A stretch of DNA of 64,000 nucleotides, from the NCBI GenBank assembly GCA_051294375.1, contig CM119267.1, forward strand, positions 15,788,105 through 15,852,104. The letters are read 5' to 3'. The notes under the pieces are model-generated. The model did not search any database, had not been told where the DNA came from, and was given only the letters and a program-made list of their open reading frames with translations. Below, piece after piece: positions 36,136 through 47,506 of this stretch (positions within the stretch are counted from its first letter, which is position 1; each line of letters opens with the position of its first letter). A program made the translations under genes and the position numbers. The DNA is from Paraspadella gotoi. Taxonomy: Eukaryota > Chaetognatha.

Positions 36136-39100
36136 ATCCACCATTCCGTATGAAGCGTGACTTTAACTACCTCCGTGTTAATGCAGTCGCCATTGATGCA
36201 AATGTCGGAAACAGTCGTGCACTCGTCGACGTCCTCGCAAGTGTTTGTCAACAGGTTGGCCGTGAAACCGGTTTCGCAATCGCAGCGGTAGGAGCCAAGG
36301 GTGTTAATGCAACGACCGCCGACGCATAGGCCTTGAATTTTAAAAATGGAGGGCTTGGGTTAGGGCAACCTAATTTGAGGTTTTCTGAAGAAGTGATAGT
36401 TATTTCTGTAACCAACGGAGCACCATTTTTTAACGGTTAACGATCGATCGATATTTCTATGACTGGCGAAGTTTAGCATCCTCGTAACCCTACCACTGAA
36501 CGCGCAGTAGATGTCCGATCCCTCGAGATTTAATGAAGCCATCACGTCGCACAGAATAATTTTGTTTTTACTCGAGAAATTTATGTCAGAATATTTTCAA
36601 TAACAAAATAAGAACCGAGAGAACCATGGACTCCCCTAGAATTTTCAAAAACCAAGAACGAATTTTTTTTTTTTTTTCATAAAAAACCTGGGATGGCCTG
36701 ACACTCGTCGATGTCTTGGCACTGATTGGAGTGAATGTTCGGAATGTAGCCCCTTCGACAGGGATGCGGCTGTTCTGGACACACGTGGCAGGGATGACCC
36801 CAGGCTCGCCCCACGGTGGCGCAACATAACGCGCGAGTGCATTGGACTCCGGGAAGGGGACCCCGACACTGATTGTTCATGACCTAAGCATAAAAAACTT
36901 TCGATGGGTAAAGGACGACAAAATAGTACTCCATCTTCATCCCAGGAGTCTGAAAAAAAAAAGGTTTATTTTTAACGATATTTTTAAAATGTAATCTTTA
37001 ATAAAATTTATATATATATATATACGTATACTGACTTAAATAACCTCTTTAGAATCGGTCCTGTAAAAAAAAACGAAAAAAACCCCCAGACATCTCGCTA
37101 AAAGAAATTCCTACCATTTCCAATCAGAAGACCCGAAATTCTGAACGCGGCAGTAAACAAACCCGAGGAGCGGTTCGTCTCCGGACGCCCCTTAAATAAA
37201 CTTAACTCATTTTTTCTAGTTTATTGGATTCCCGTTCTTTTGAAAAAGAAATTCCCCTGACCCAGATTCGATCCCGTAAAGGGCATGGATTTTCGTTTCG
37301 GAGATTTCGGTTTATTATTTTTGTTTCGATACGATAATTGCCTCGTTAACGTTTTATCAGTCTCTAGTCTACCCACGTTCTTATATTTTTCGAGTAAAAT
37401 TTAAAGTGCTGCCGGTTCGCCAGCAGTTGAATTATTTTTCATGATTCATTATATTTATAAGTTGGAAGTTAATACAGACGTTTACCTAAGTTATTTCTAT
37501 TAGTTGATAAAGTTTGAACCTTCAAAACTTCCGTAGTTTGCAATGTGAAAAGTATTAAGTTAGACTGTGATATAACAAATAACTGCAACGAAAATAACTG
37601 ACCAGAAACCGAGATTTAAAATTGTTAATTAATTAGTGTTTTGGCTTTATTTTCGTTATGTTAATAATTAAGTTTAAGAGAAAAAAAATTTTAGGGTGAA
37701 GACTCGTTCGTTTTCTATTGTCAAAAATCGTTATTTGAAACAAATAAAAAATAATATTGGAAAACATTCAAGTATCAAAAACGGGAAGTATCGAAAGCGA
37801 ATCATCGAGGGCCTATACTAGCCATAGCCGATGAAATTTAAATGCTAATGTATCCAGCGTTAAAATAATCTATCATGACCATAGATTATGGTATNNNNNN
37901 NNNNNNNNNNNNNNNNNNNNNNNNNNNNNNNNNNNNNNNNNNNNNNNNNNNNNNNNNNNNNNNNNNNNNNNNNNNNNNNNNNNNNNNNNNNNNNNNNNNN
38001 NNNNNNNNNNNNNNNNNNNNNNNNNNNNNNNNNNNNNNNNNNNNNNNNNNNNNNNNNNNNNNNNNNNNNNNNNNNNNNNNNNNNNNNNNNNNNNNNNNNN
38101 NNNNNNNNNNNNNNNNNNNNNNNNNNNNNNNNNNNNNNNNNNNNNNNNNNNNNNNNNNNNNNNNNNNNNNNNNNNNNNNNNNNNNNNNNNNNNNNNNNNN
38201 NNNNNNNNNNNNNNNNNNNNNNNNNNNNNNNNNNNNNNNNNNNNNNNNNNNNNNNNNNNNNNNNNNNNNNNNNNNNNNNNNNNNNNNNNNNNNNNNNNNN
38301 NNNNNNNNNNNNNNNNNNNNNNNNNNNNNNNNNNNNNNNNNNNNNNNNNNNNNNNNNNNNNNNNNNNNNNNNNNNNNNNNNNNNNNNNNNNNNNNNNNNN
38401 NNNNNNNNNNNNNNNNNNNNNNNNNNNNNNNNNNNNNNNNNNNNNNNNNNNNNNNNNNNNNNNNNNNNNNNNNNNNNNNNNNNNNNNNNNNNNNNNNNNN
38501 NNTTTTTCCTACCGTCGATCAAAAGCTCACCCGATATCGGTCCAGCTGTCGTCGGCAGCTGTAAAAGCATTCAAACCTATCTTTTCGAGACGGAAACATT
38601 TTTTTTAATTTAAATTATGAAAATTTGAAAACACAAAATAGAAGATTAAAAAGTTTTTCCCCAGATACATCTTTGTAGTTTCCCCCATAAAGGAAGGACG
38701 AAGCCATTGTTCATCAAGCAGCGACGACCCCTGCAGCCGCTATGAAATGCGCAAATCTTCGAAGCTCCTTGACCAAGTGCCAAGGACGGGGAAATTTCTT
38801 TCAGCCCCTGGTCGTTGAAACCTTTGGCGGATGGGAAAAGGCCTCATTGCCTCCTCCTGGACCAGGAGGGTTCAAAGTTCCAAACTTTTAACTATTTTTT
38901 ACCTTCAAGTAATACTTTTAATATACTACACTTTAATATTCTTTAATCATTATTAATATTATTGTACATGAGGCGACCTCTCCCTCACTTCTTCCTTTTT
39001 TCTCTCCTTCGGGCTGGTCGGTCACCTTCACGGCCTTCATCTTAGACCTGACCAGACAAAGCAAGAGGCCCAACACTTGTCAGGTCAAGTCGGTCCTCGC

Positions 39101-40798
39101 CTCATTATCCGGAGGATCGGCAGACAGCTTTGCTTCTATTCTTCTTCTTATATCTCGTTAAACGCCTCCATTTCAATTATTTTCAATATTTTTCTCCCGT
39201 TTTCCGTCTTTCACAAATATACAATTTATTAAATATTTATATATATATATTTATATTATTTATTTAAACGTAATTTTAAATTTCATCACTAATTTTCGAT
39301 TAATTTTTAGGAATTCATATTAGAAAATCCTTAAATAATCCCCATGAACAGACCTGCGTGTAACAAGGTCCGGTCCTGTAGTCTGCCTCGCATCTTCGCC
39401 CAGTGAAACCGTAGACGCAGGCGCATCTGTCGGGACCAATGCAGCGTCCGTTGTTCATGCAACCACCTGGGCAAAGCGGTCGGCCGCAACGAGGGCCACC
39501 AAAGCCGGATTTGCAGAGGCAAGAGGTGGCCGTGAGGCAAACTCCGCCGTTCATGCACCTTTGTAGGAATGTCAATAGAGTAGCGATCGAGTTAAAAAAC
39601 CAATGCCAGTCAGTTTTAAATTACAATGTTTTAAATACCAAAGTCAGTCAGTTTNNNNNNNNNNNNNNNNNNNNNNNNNNNNNNNNNNNNNNNNNNNNNN
39701 NNNNNNNNNNNNNNNNNNNNNNNNNNNNNNNNNNNNNNNNNNNNNNNNNNNNNNNNNNNNNNNNNNNNNNNNNNNNNNNNNNNNNNNNNNNNNNNNNNNN
39801 NNNNNNNNNNNNNNNNNNNNNNNNNNNNNNNNNNNNNNNNNNNNNNNNNNNNNNNNNNNNNNNNNNNNNNNNNNNNNNNNNNNNNNNNNNNNNNNNNNNN
39901 NNNNNNNNNNNNNNNNNNNNNNNNNNNNNNNNNNNNNNNNNNNNNNNNNNNNNNNNNNNNNNNNNNNNNNNNNNNNNNNNNNNNNNNNNNNNNNNNNNNN
40001 NNNNNNNNNNNNNNNNNNNNNNNNNNNNNNNNNNNNNNNNNNNNNNNNNNNNNNNNNNNNNNNNNNNNNNNNNNNNNNNNNNNNNNNNNNNNNNNNNNNN
40101 NNNNNNNNNNNNNNNNNNNNNNNNNNNNNNNNNNNNNNNNNNNNNNNNNNNNNNNNNNNNNNNNNNNNNNNNNNNNNNNNNNNNNNNNNNNNNNNNNNNN
40201 NNNNNNNNNNNNNNNNNNNNNNNNNNNNNNNNNNNNNNNNNNNNNNNNNNNNNNNNNNNNNNNNNNNNNNNNNNNNNNNNNNNNNNNNNNNNNNNNNNNN
40301 NNNNNNNNNNNNNNNNNNNNNNNNNNNNNNNNNNNNNNNNNNNNNNNNNNNNNNNNNNNNNNNNNNNNNNNNNNNNNNNNNNNNNNNNNNNNNNNNNNNN
40401 NNNNNNNNNNNNNNNNNNNNNNNNNNNNNNNNNNNNNNNNNNNNNNNNNNNNNNNNNNTTTAATGATAATCTAGTATTACAAAAATCTGCTTATATTAAC
40501 GTATATATTTTCTTTACTGACACGAGCCGAAATTTTTTTATGCCCAACACCAAATGTTAATTAATTGCCTTATTAAGTTCTTTCTAGGCTTTCCTTAATT
40601 ATATATCCTTTTATATTTATGACGCTTTAATTGTATTGATCAATTTGATTTTTTTAAATTTTTTTCACATGGTCTAACTCTAATGGATTAGATGATATGG
40701 TTTTTTTTCTTTAATCGAGACAAAAGACGACTTACGTTCAGGTCGACCTCAACAGCTTTATTGGAACGTCTTAATTATCAAAACCTCAAATTTTTCTG

Positions 40799-40838
<40 letters not shown>

Positions 40839-43025
40839 CAGTTAATCTTGAGAGTTTTTCTTTGCCGGTATAAAGGCATTAAAGCTGCCATTCTAAGTTA
40901 ATTCTTACGACCATCGGGCCGTGCGTGTCCAAAAACATGTTTCATTTAATTACGTTTTTAACAACGGGATTTGGAGAAAACTTTCAGATTTAAAAAAAAG
41001 GGTTTTAGTTTTCATGGCGAAATAAAAACTTTTTTCGAGCAAGAAAAACGTCTCTTTCGGAAGAATTTCAATTAATCTACATATTAAACTTTACTTCCGT
41101 CGTGAGCAGCTTTTTATATCCAGTGTGTCCCAACGGTACTGTCTGTTAACTTTTACATATTGTTCGGAACTGTATTGTTAAATCGTCAACGATTTCAAAG
41201 ATGAGTTCTTACCATTGATAATACTATATTTTAAATTCAATTGATATAATTTTTTATTTGCAAAACATTCAATTAAAATTAGTTTTTTACATTTTTAATT
41301 TTCGGATTTTTTATGTTTTAAATAATTTTTTAAATATTACTATATAGAAAAATATTTTAAAATTAAATAGTTAGAAATTATTCAAATTATGATTTTGTAT
41401 AATATACATGCGTTAATAAAAAGTAAGTCTATCTAAAAAAATGAATAAAAATAAGCTAATGATTTTTATTTTAAAATACCATTATATCAAATTGTGATGA
41501 ATTGAATAATTAAGCCAGAATGAAATAGTAGTTATTTATTCTATAAATTATTATTAAATATAATAACAATATAACAAAGGTAAATAGATAATTTTAACAA
41601 AAATGAATATGTTATTAAAAATATAAGTTTTTTCTTACTGTCTTGCATCTAAGGAAATAATTTAACAGATTATTTAATAAATATTATAAAGATATGTGAT
41701 ATCAAAAACATATTATGTAATAATTTTCTTTTTACAATCGCTTAAAACTTTTCTAGCAATTACTTCATACATGTAATTACTACAAGAGTTAGTTTAAGAA
41801 TTTTATAAAATGGTTCATGCTTGTGCACTAAGGCATAGTGAAAATTGCAGATCAAAATTCGAATAGTTGTTCATGACACTGAACATTGAACAGTCTTGTA
41901 CTAAAGAACATTATATATAAAAAAAAAAATTAATTTTTCAATTTTCGCATACCCCCATATTTATACATAGTACTATAATATAGAAAATGTTAAAATTTTT
42001 AATAAATTTTTTTTAGTTTTGAAAGCAATTCGAATTCCTCATAAAAAGTTGATAAAAGAAAATATAAGTCATTAAGTTAGCCAAAAATTCAAAAAACTAT
42101 ATTTTTTATACTAAAATTTAATTTTAGGTTAACTATAATAGTTTTTTATGATTTTGACCTACTTAATGAAATAATTTTTTAAAAAGAGTTATATTTCCTT
42201 ATATCGAATCTGCTTTTAAAAATTTAATTTAAGAAAAAAAACATTTTAAAATTTCGACATTTTCTTTTTTTTTTATTTTAAAATGTTCACAGGTACAGGC
42301 CTGTGCTTTATTATGCACCTATTCATAGCTTGATAAGTAATTAAATTTTTTTTATCTGGTATTGGAGAAGCTTTTATTAACGGACAGTACCATTGGTACA
42401 CACTGTATGTATAATGTATATTTATATTACAAACATATTGAGAAAAAGAATGTCAGTTATTTTATTTTTATCACTAGTGCTTAACAAAATATTTTTTTTT
42501 AGTTAATCATTATTTTTAGGAGAGAGACCGTCCAGCGAGAAGAATTTGTCACTTGTACGTACATATTACACTCGACATAGTCGACATTCCGTCGTAATGT
42601 TTAGTGTGTATCAAAGTGAATCCAGAAAACTCGTTTCTAAATATTAAACCTAAGGCTCAGCCTCGCATAATTTGTGTACCAGGGCAACAATATTGAAAGA
42701 GAGCCGGACCGCAAACGTTGGGTCCGACGAGAGGCGTCGCCGATGTCAGTCTTCCCGCAGGCGTTCTTCCGTCCGTCGTCTCAGATCGAGTTTCATTTCC
42801 AAAAACTGTGGCTGCAGAATCTCTCGCTGACAGAATCGACAGCGATAAAACGGCCACCAGGTAAGCGGAAAATCCTGGGCGGTCCGAAAAAAGCTGGCTC
42901 ACGAAATAAGGGGCGCCACCGTTAAGAAACGAACGGAGGAAACGAGCTGGCCGTTTTTCCGGTTTCCATTTGAGTCTTTTTCGACAAGCTTTGACGCACG
43001 TCACTTTAGTTTCAAACGTCGCCAT
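21827..43025 (-). CDS. FBN: Fibrillin, extracellular microfibril glycoprotein (EGF1 region hidden by gaps)
   Basis: Fibrillins polymerise into extracellular microfibrils and bind latent TGF-beta complexes in vertebrates. Exons on the minus strand: 43025?-42680, 39558-39354, 36883-36688, 36331-36171, 35656-34556, 34469-34205, 32185-31641, 30986-30820, 30634-30339, 30167-29950, 29871-29786, 29661-29519, 29063-28894, 28750-28591, 28492-28392, 28314-28143, 27930-27748, 27641-27368, 27298-27133, 27063-26938, 26634-23981, 23907-23832, 23772-23639, 22979-22775, 22561-22445, 22368-21827. These encode roughly 2,900 residues, close to FBN1. The Cys-triplet TB domains, DxDEC/DxNEC cbEGF repeats, hybrid 1 ([13 protein letters not shown]), unique N-terminus (GPNVCG...YCCPG) and propeptide identify it. 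cbEGF counts between TB domains are 3+1 around hybrid 2, 12, 2, 7, 5, 7, as in FBN1, with six instead of five EGF domains between TB1 and TB2. EGF1 was not found and is probably inside a gap. Confidence 0.95.
23981..26634 (-). other. Giant fibrillin exon covering TB5 to the fourth cbEGF after TB7
   Basis: One uninterrupted 2,654-bp exon with 884 complete codons holds TB5, seven cbEGFs, TB6, five cbEGFs, TB7 and three and a half cbEGFs. The upstream fibrillin exons hold mostly one or two domains each. Borders: ATGTAG before the first base and CAG/GTAATA after the last. A single base of a split codon lies on the upstream side, and frame is kept on both sides. Confidence 0.9.
26697..26905 (-). 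repeat. Dispersed repeat copy C, inverted, in a fibrillin intron
   Basis: Reverse complement of the family at 8135-8395 and 8538-8665 (GTCCTAACGACTTCCCTC, ACTGAGGGTCGG, CCCATCCCAATGGGCATCACA, GCAACCCGGCTGTTGC). This is the longest copy, with both ends and the centre. Confidence 0.7.
30339..30634 (-). other. Fibrillin exon: second half of TB3 plus a Gly-rich linker and cbEGF
   Basis: Starts with [18 protein letters not shown], the Cys-triplet half of TB3, and continues through [14 protein letters not shown] into GPGG repeats ([16 protein letters not shown] and more). It then enters [10 protein letters not shown], the first of twelve cbEGFs before TB4. The linker is about 35 residues of Gly, Pro, Val and Ile, elastic or collagen-like in composition. 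Confidence 0.85.
32580..33076. repeat. AT-rich dispersed repeat in a fibrillin intron
   Basis: Relative of 1128-1555 and 23036-23480 (CATCATCATCATC, AAGTTGTCTACACAAAGTAT). Its right end, ATTATTTTAACGCTG.ATACATTAGC and the following TTCATCGGCTATGGCT, recurs inverted at 37826-37870, right beside an N gap. Confidence 0.6.
33080..33309 (+). mobile_element. tRNA-like SINE, copy 2
   Basis: Same family as 1532-1753. A-box-like TGGTGCCGGAGG and B-box-like GGTTCTAGCCC are both intact. It is followed by a CAACAACAACA-rich stretch and two copies of GGCGACATGCCTCAAC (around 33357 and 33402) that separate it from copy 3. Confidence 0.75.
33491..33716 (+). mobile_element. tRNA-like SINE, copy 3
   Basis: Almost identical to copy 2 and in the same orientation, about 180 bp downstream. 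It has a small deletion before TTATATTGAACGG. The tandem arrangement suggests local duplication or insertion into a related site. Confidence 0.75.
34556..35656 (-). other. Fibrillin exon with TB1, Gly/Asp/Pro-rich region and six EGF domains
   Basis: One exon of 1,101 bp encodes TB1 ([14 protein letters not shown], then [10 protein letters not shown]), a linker of [17 protein letters not shown] type at the place of the Pro- or Gly-rich region of vertebrate fibrillins, six EGF/cbEGF domains and the first residues of TB2 (DLCFK). Coding GC content is visibly higher here than in the rest of the gene. Confidence 0.9.
35831..35915. repeat. (GAAA)n microsatellite in a fibrillin intron
   Basis: About twenty GAAA units, with a related imperfect GAAA/AAAAG tract to 35975. 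Confidence 0.85.
36086..36132. repeat. Homopolymer A tract of about 46 bases
   Basis: An unbroken run of A about 40 bp downstream (gene sense) of a fibrillin cbEGF exon border at 36171. On the gene strand this is poly-T in an intron. The exact length in the assembly is doubtful. Confidence 0.9.
37811..37894. repeat. Inverted copy of the 33027-33076 repeat end, beside a gap
   Basis: AGCCATAGCCGATGAAATTT and the following GCTAATGTATCCAGCGTTA are the reverse complement of the right end of the repeat at 32580-33076. The match runs up to the N gap, which probably failed to close because of this repeat. Confidence 0.75.
37895..38502. other. Assembly gap (608 N)
   Basis: Run of N inside the fibrillin intron between the hybrid 1 exon (36883) and the EGF2-EGF3 exon (39354). 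The left flank is a dispersed repeat. The sequence at 38640-39130 beyond it is GC-richer, unidentified and non-coding by eye. Confidence 0.99.
39354..39558 (-). other. Fibrillin exon with EGF2, EGF3 and the start of hybrid 1
   Basis: Encodes RCMNGGVCL...[13 protein letters not shown] and [11 protein letters not shown]...[12 protein letters not shown], then YRTGPCYTQ, the conserved entry to hybrid 1 (YRTGPCFT in FBN1). These are non-calcium-binding EGF domains. The donor at 39353 joins in frame to VMNNQC at 36883. Confidence 0.9.
39655..40458. other. Assembly gap (804 N)
   Basis: Run of N immediately upstream (gene sense) of the EGF2-EGF3 exon. The exon or exons for the end of the N-terminal domain and EGF1 are expected between 39558 and 42680 and were not found in the sequenced part, so they probably lie here. 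The sequenced remainder, 40459-42600, is very AT-rich and holds no exon I can support. Confidence 0.99.
42680..43025 (-). other. Fibrillin first coding exon: signal peptide and unique N-terminal domain
   Basis: The exon ends [16 protein letters not shown] with a GGTACAC donor at 42679, matching the fibrillin N-terminal GPNVCG...YCCPGW. About 35 residues upstream is a hydrophobic stretch ([13 protein letters not shown]) suited to a signal peptide. The nearest upstream in-frame Met is at 43025 (MATFETK), which gives an unusually long N-region. Translation may instead begin on another exon. The true start is uncertain. Confidence 0.7.
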
Positions 43026-43500
43026 CCTCGTCGGCGTCGTCGTCCATTGTCTTTTTTTGAGCGAATACGGAGCGGGCAACGCGGACGGCGTTCGGTCGGC
43101 GGTCGAGGGTAAGACGGTGCCGGGCGTCCGTCCAACCTCTTTTCCGCATCCTTCAGCGTTCGCTTCGACGTCGAGATGCGAGCCGGGGAAAAGCGTGCAC
43201 GAGAAGAGCCGAGGTAACGGAAAGATTCGAAGGGCGTCTTGGACGGTTGTCGCCTCTATTTCCGGATCGAGTTTGATGTAAGAAACAGAGGCGCTGGAGT
43301 CAGGAGAGCCGCGCGGGGAATTCCCGGATTGACGTATTCCGGGTTGCGGCGGGGAATCTCTCCCACGGGGGGAGGCGGCGGCGGTGGCGGCGTTGGCGTC
43401 GGAAACCGGGGATCTCATATCGACATCTTAAGATTTTCTCCTTCGTCTGAGCCAAGATCAGATGAAACAGATTCTGGACGAAGTTTTGGAGAGGGAAGAT
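42690..43500. promoter_or_regulatory. CpG-rich region around the fibrillin 5' end
   Basis: The segment is rich in CG dinucleotides (CGTCGTCGTC, CGGCGTTCGGTCGGCGG, GGCGGCGG), in sharp contrast with the AT-rich flanks. It overlaps and extends upstream of the first fibrillin coding exon, so it likely contains the promoter and 5' UTR. No TATA box is convincing. Confidence 0.45.
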
Positions 43501-44860
43501 AAAAATTTTTTAAAAAAAATCTAGTACCCAAAGTAAAAAAAAAGGAAAAATTTCGGGGGAAAAAGAAAGAAAATGAAAAGAAATTAGAAGAGAGCTGGGC
43601 GTCAAATGATGATGTCCTCTTCTCGAGTTGCCATCGGGAATATCCACTTTCTTCGTGAGAGGGGAAGTTGTGGAGTGAGGGTGAAAGGGGGAAGAGGGAG
43701 AAGGTAAGAAAAGATGGACTGATGAAAAAAATTTGGAAATATATTTTTTTAAGTAATTATTAAACGCGTAATGAAGTAAAAGAAAAACGAACAACAAAAG
43801 ACAAATAGCGAAAAAGCTGTCTCAAAAAGGAGAATAGTAAACTCAGCACGAAACAAAAAATAATTCTGACTAATTATATTAAGTAAATTTGTTTAAAAAA
43901 TTATATCTAAAAGATATAAATTAACTTTTTAATTAAAGTTCCCCATTTAAGATTACCATACTCATCAACTTTACCAAGAAAGAGATGAAGAACGGGAAAC
44001 AGGCAGGGAGAGGGAGAAAGAGAAGAAAAGAGAAAGATTCAAAGAGAGAGGTTCAAGAGTGAGAAAATACCAGAGGAGGCAAAGGGATGAAATTGAAAGT
44101 TTAATCCTATTTTGATCAATTTGTAACAGCTTATTTTTTTAGCACTGAGAAGCAAGCAAAACGAAACATTGAAGAAAACGACGGAAAACAAGGCGAAAGT
44201 TTGCTTTTATTCGCGAGCTGAAAACTTCAATTCCTGTCCTTATAAACTTAATTGAAAGGTTAAAATAGTTTAAGTTTAAAAATATTTCGAAAACACAATA
44301 ATGTTAAAAATATCAGTAATTGTCAAAAAGTGACGGAATACAAACACATCTTAATTATTCTTCTCAAGGATAGAGAATTTAAGAATCATTTCGCGACAAA
44401 ACGAACAATTATTTTTTTTCTTTTTTAAAGTGTAGTTCCCCAACAAGCGAAAAAAAAACAAAAACTGTTTACATATAAGTGTTGTTCAGTCCGTTTATAT
44501 ATAAACAGGTGTCATCCAGCCGGATTGTTGCATAATGCATAGACAATTTACCTAGTTCAAAAACCGCCTCTTAATCAATTAAATATTTCATTTTGAAGTG
44601 TTTTTTCGTTTAATTTGCGCAGATGCATTTTTGTCTCAGAACTTTGTTTATCGAAGCGTGAATTTTTTTTTCAATTGAATTTCTTATAGTGTATTTTTTT
44701 TTAAATTTTATTGTATTTTTTTTTTGGTTCGTTTTTAATTTTCACGACTTGAACCCAGATTCGTTCATCACCATCATAAGTTCGAAGGTCTTGTTTTTTT
44801 CACACACGAAAAACCTTTGAAGTTGAAAGACGAAAACGAAGAAAAATCCTAACCAAGATT

Positions 44861-44926
<66 letters not shown>

Positions 44927-45717
44927 GCGCAGAAAAACCCCGGCGCGTGATATCACGGTATCGTTTTCAAGTGGGAGTATATTGGAGTATTAATAAACAT
45001 TTGTTTGTCGATTCGTCGCTTTGGCAACCATGATTATTTTGTGAAAGTCATCCGGAAGTTGAATTACGTTCCCCCCGAGACAACCAGCCCGTGCCGACCA
45101 TTCTCCCATGAAAGAAAGGTTGTCGGCGAAGAAAGGGTAGGACCGCACCATCGCCCGGGCCCACCTTCGGAAAGATTATGACATATGTCATGGAAAAAAA
45201 ATGTCGCTTGCATATTTAAGGAGAGAAAGAGACAAAGACAGAGAGAGAGAGATTAAACCTACGTATTTCCAAGATTCTCGATTGTAATCGTGATATTAAA
45301 TCAAAGAAGAAAAAAAAGTTTTAATAACAGCATGAAGTAAAAAATTTAGTGGTTAAAAAAAAATTACAAAAAAGTAGTTGGACTGGGAAAAATTCAAGAT
45401 AAAAAATTAGAAAGAGGGCAAGAACGTCCTAAACTGAAAATTTGATGCCCTATTCTTCTTTAGTAATTTTCCTCCAGAGAAGCTCTTAGCGCCGGGTCAA
45501 GATCCCCCCGACCCCGCCAAAATTAAAGGACAAAAAGAGGGGAGTTTTTAATCCCCATCCTGAAATCCCCGCGGCGCCCTCTGCCCCGGGGGATAAGAAG
45601 CGCAGAACCGAAATAAACCTAATCCATTTTCCCCCGGGGTCCCCACCCCCGAATTGGGATAAGGAGCGCATGGCCAGAAACGCCCTGGGCCAAATCCCAG
45701 ACTTAACTTTACATCTC

Positions 45718-45807
<90 letters not shown>

Positions 45808-47085
45808 AGAGGAAAAGGAAAAAGAGAGAGAGAGAGAGAGAACACGAAAGGGCGGGGAAATTATCGCGTTGTGTTTTTCTGATTGAAACGTCAATGGTTT
45901 ATTATTTATTAATAAGCCGATCACCTTCAGAGCTCGACCTTGGTGGGCGTTGTTAAGGCCGTCCCAAAAAAAAATAATCTCACAAAATATAAAAAGAAAA
46001 TATAAAAAGTAAAAAAAACAAACCAAAATCCGTTAAATTTAGAAATGCGGTAAAACGAAACCCAAAGGGAAAAAAAAAGGAACGAATTAAATCACTGAAG
46101 GCGTTGTAGATTATTTATGCCATAAATTTTCTTGACGACGACAGCTAAGATGAAAAGCGAGTGAAGCGAGTAAATCGTTCGAGATGGCCAATGCAATGGT
46201 TATTGGTTAAGCATTTAGCAAGGTTTCCCGTCGGCAGGCCGATGACTCGAAGAGAAGGGGAGTTGGGAGAAAGAGCGGAGGGACCAAAGACGTTTTAAAG
46301 TCTTCTTAGTCGTTAATCACACTTATTCGGGGATCAATATTTTCGGTATAAAACTTTAAACAGTTTCTTCCCCTGACATTTTCTACGCGTCCTATTAGTT
46401 TTTTAAAGTTAAACGTTTCAATATCGTATTTGTTTTATTAACGATATGCATAATGTTCCGGCGACTACAATAACAACGACTTTGTTTTGAAAAAAAAAAA
46501 GAAACGTTTACGTTGGCAAACCCAAGTTTGTGGAAGCCTATAAAATGATGCTTTGAGGCGTAAAATAAGATGTAAATTAACGTCTGGCGACATTCATTTT
46601 CGGAGCGGTTTGAAAACGATATTAAAAGCATGGTTATTTTTTGGAATACGAGGTAAGTCTGTCTGAAAATCGCACTAATGACAGAATTGTCTTTTCCGAA
46701 GCTGATTAAATCCTCCCCCCCAAAAAACGAGGGTATCTTGTAAGGTGACTTTTCTGAGACGTGATATTTAGAAGTGAGTCGATAAAGTGAAACAAAATTA
46801 ACAAAAAACTGGCGACAATAAAACTTTTAAAATGAATCGTCAAGTTGTTTTTCTCGATTCACCTTTTTGGTTATAATTATTTATTGTGTATTATCCAGTA
46901 AAAAAAAGATTGAGAAAAGTTTTTTTTTTTTCACAGAGATACGAATCACGAGAGCCGACCGTGGCGCGAATCCGGCCCGTCGGCCGCCTCCAAGGACGCA
47001 AAGATAAAATGAACGTGTACCTTGAAAATCGGGAAACTAAACGAGGAGGAGGGTTAATAACTTTTGGTGACAGACAAGAAGGAGG

Positions 47086-47147
<62 letters not shown>

Positions 47148-47506
47148 AAAATTGTTGTTGTGGAGAAAAAAGTTTTAATTTTTAAAAAAAATACAGCAGT
47201 TTGCTGAACGCTTATTAAAACTAAAAGAAAGAACTCTCAAGACGAAGAAAAATAAATGTGGGATGATGTCTAAACCGACGACGACGATGACGACGATAAT
47301 GGCGACGACGATCACAGCGCCGCCGTCGTCATCACGATCGTCGTCTTCGTCGATTTCAAAAGTTGAAATAATTCGAGTAAATGGGACGGAAGAGCGTCGT
47401 AAACTTTGGACGCTAACAACTTCGATCGCCCAGCATTCGGTATTGTATCCCCGGTAAACCAATGGACAATGATTGGACTTCATGAGGAAGAACCGTACTT
47501 TTTCAG
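43501..47506. other. Intergenic DNA, purine-rich with microsatellites
   Basis: No gene supported. (GA)n tracts lie at about 44862-44923, 45720-45838 and 47091-47143, with a GC-rich C-run stretch at 45485-45710 and a GAC/CGT trinucleotide stretch at 47270-47360. Long Ser/Leu or Arg/Glu ORFs are translations of (GA)n. Confidence 0.5.

Noticed and set aside
37860-38613. Long ORFs of 229-241 codons
   Set aside because: They consist of N bases.
39439-40560. Long plus-strand ORFs across the second gap
   Set aside because: Mostly N; the readable start is the antisense of the fibrillin EGF2-EGF3 exon.
42674-43502. Several plus-strand ORFs, with donor-like CAG/GTAAGC at about 42862
   Set aside because: They are open because the region is CpG-rich; the minus-strand GPNVCG...YCCPG match to fibrillin explains the coding signal.
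45670-45882. Arg/Glu repeat ORF and its Ser/Leu antisense
   Set aside because: Translation of a (GA)n tract; the same applies to similar ORFs at 51699, 57191, 60524 and 63038.
47263-47457. 64-codon plus-strand ORF rich in Thr and Ser
   Set aside because: Trinucleotide GAC/CGT low-complexity sequence reads open in more than one frame; no family signal.
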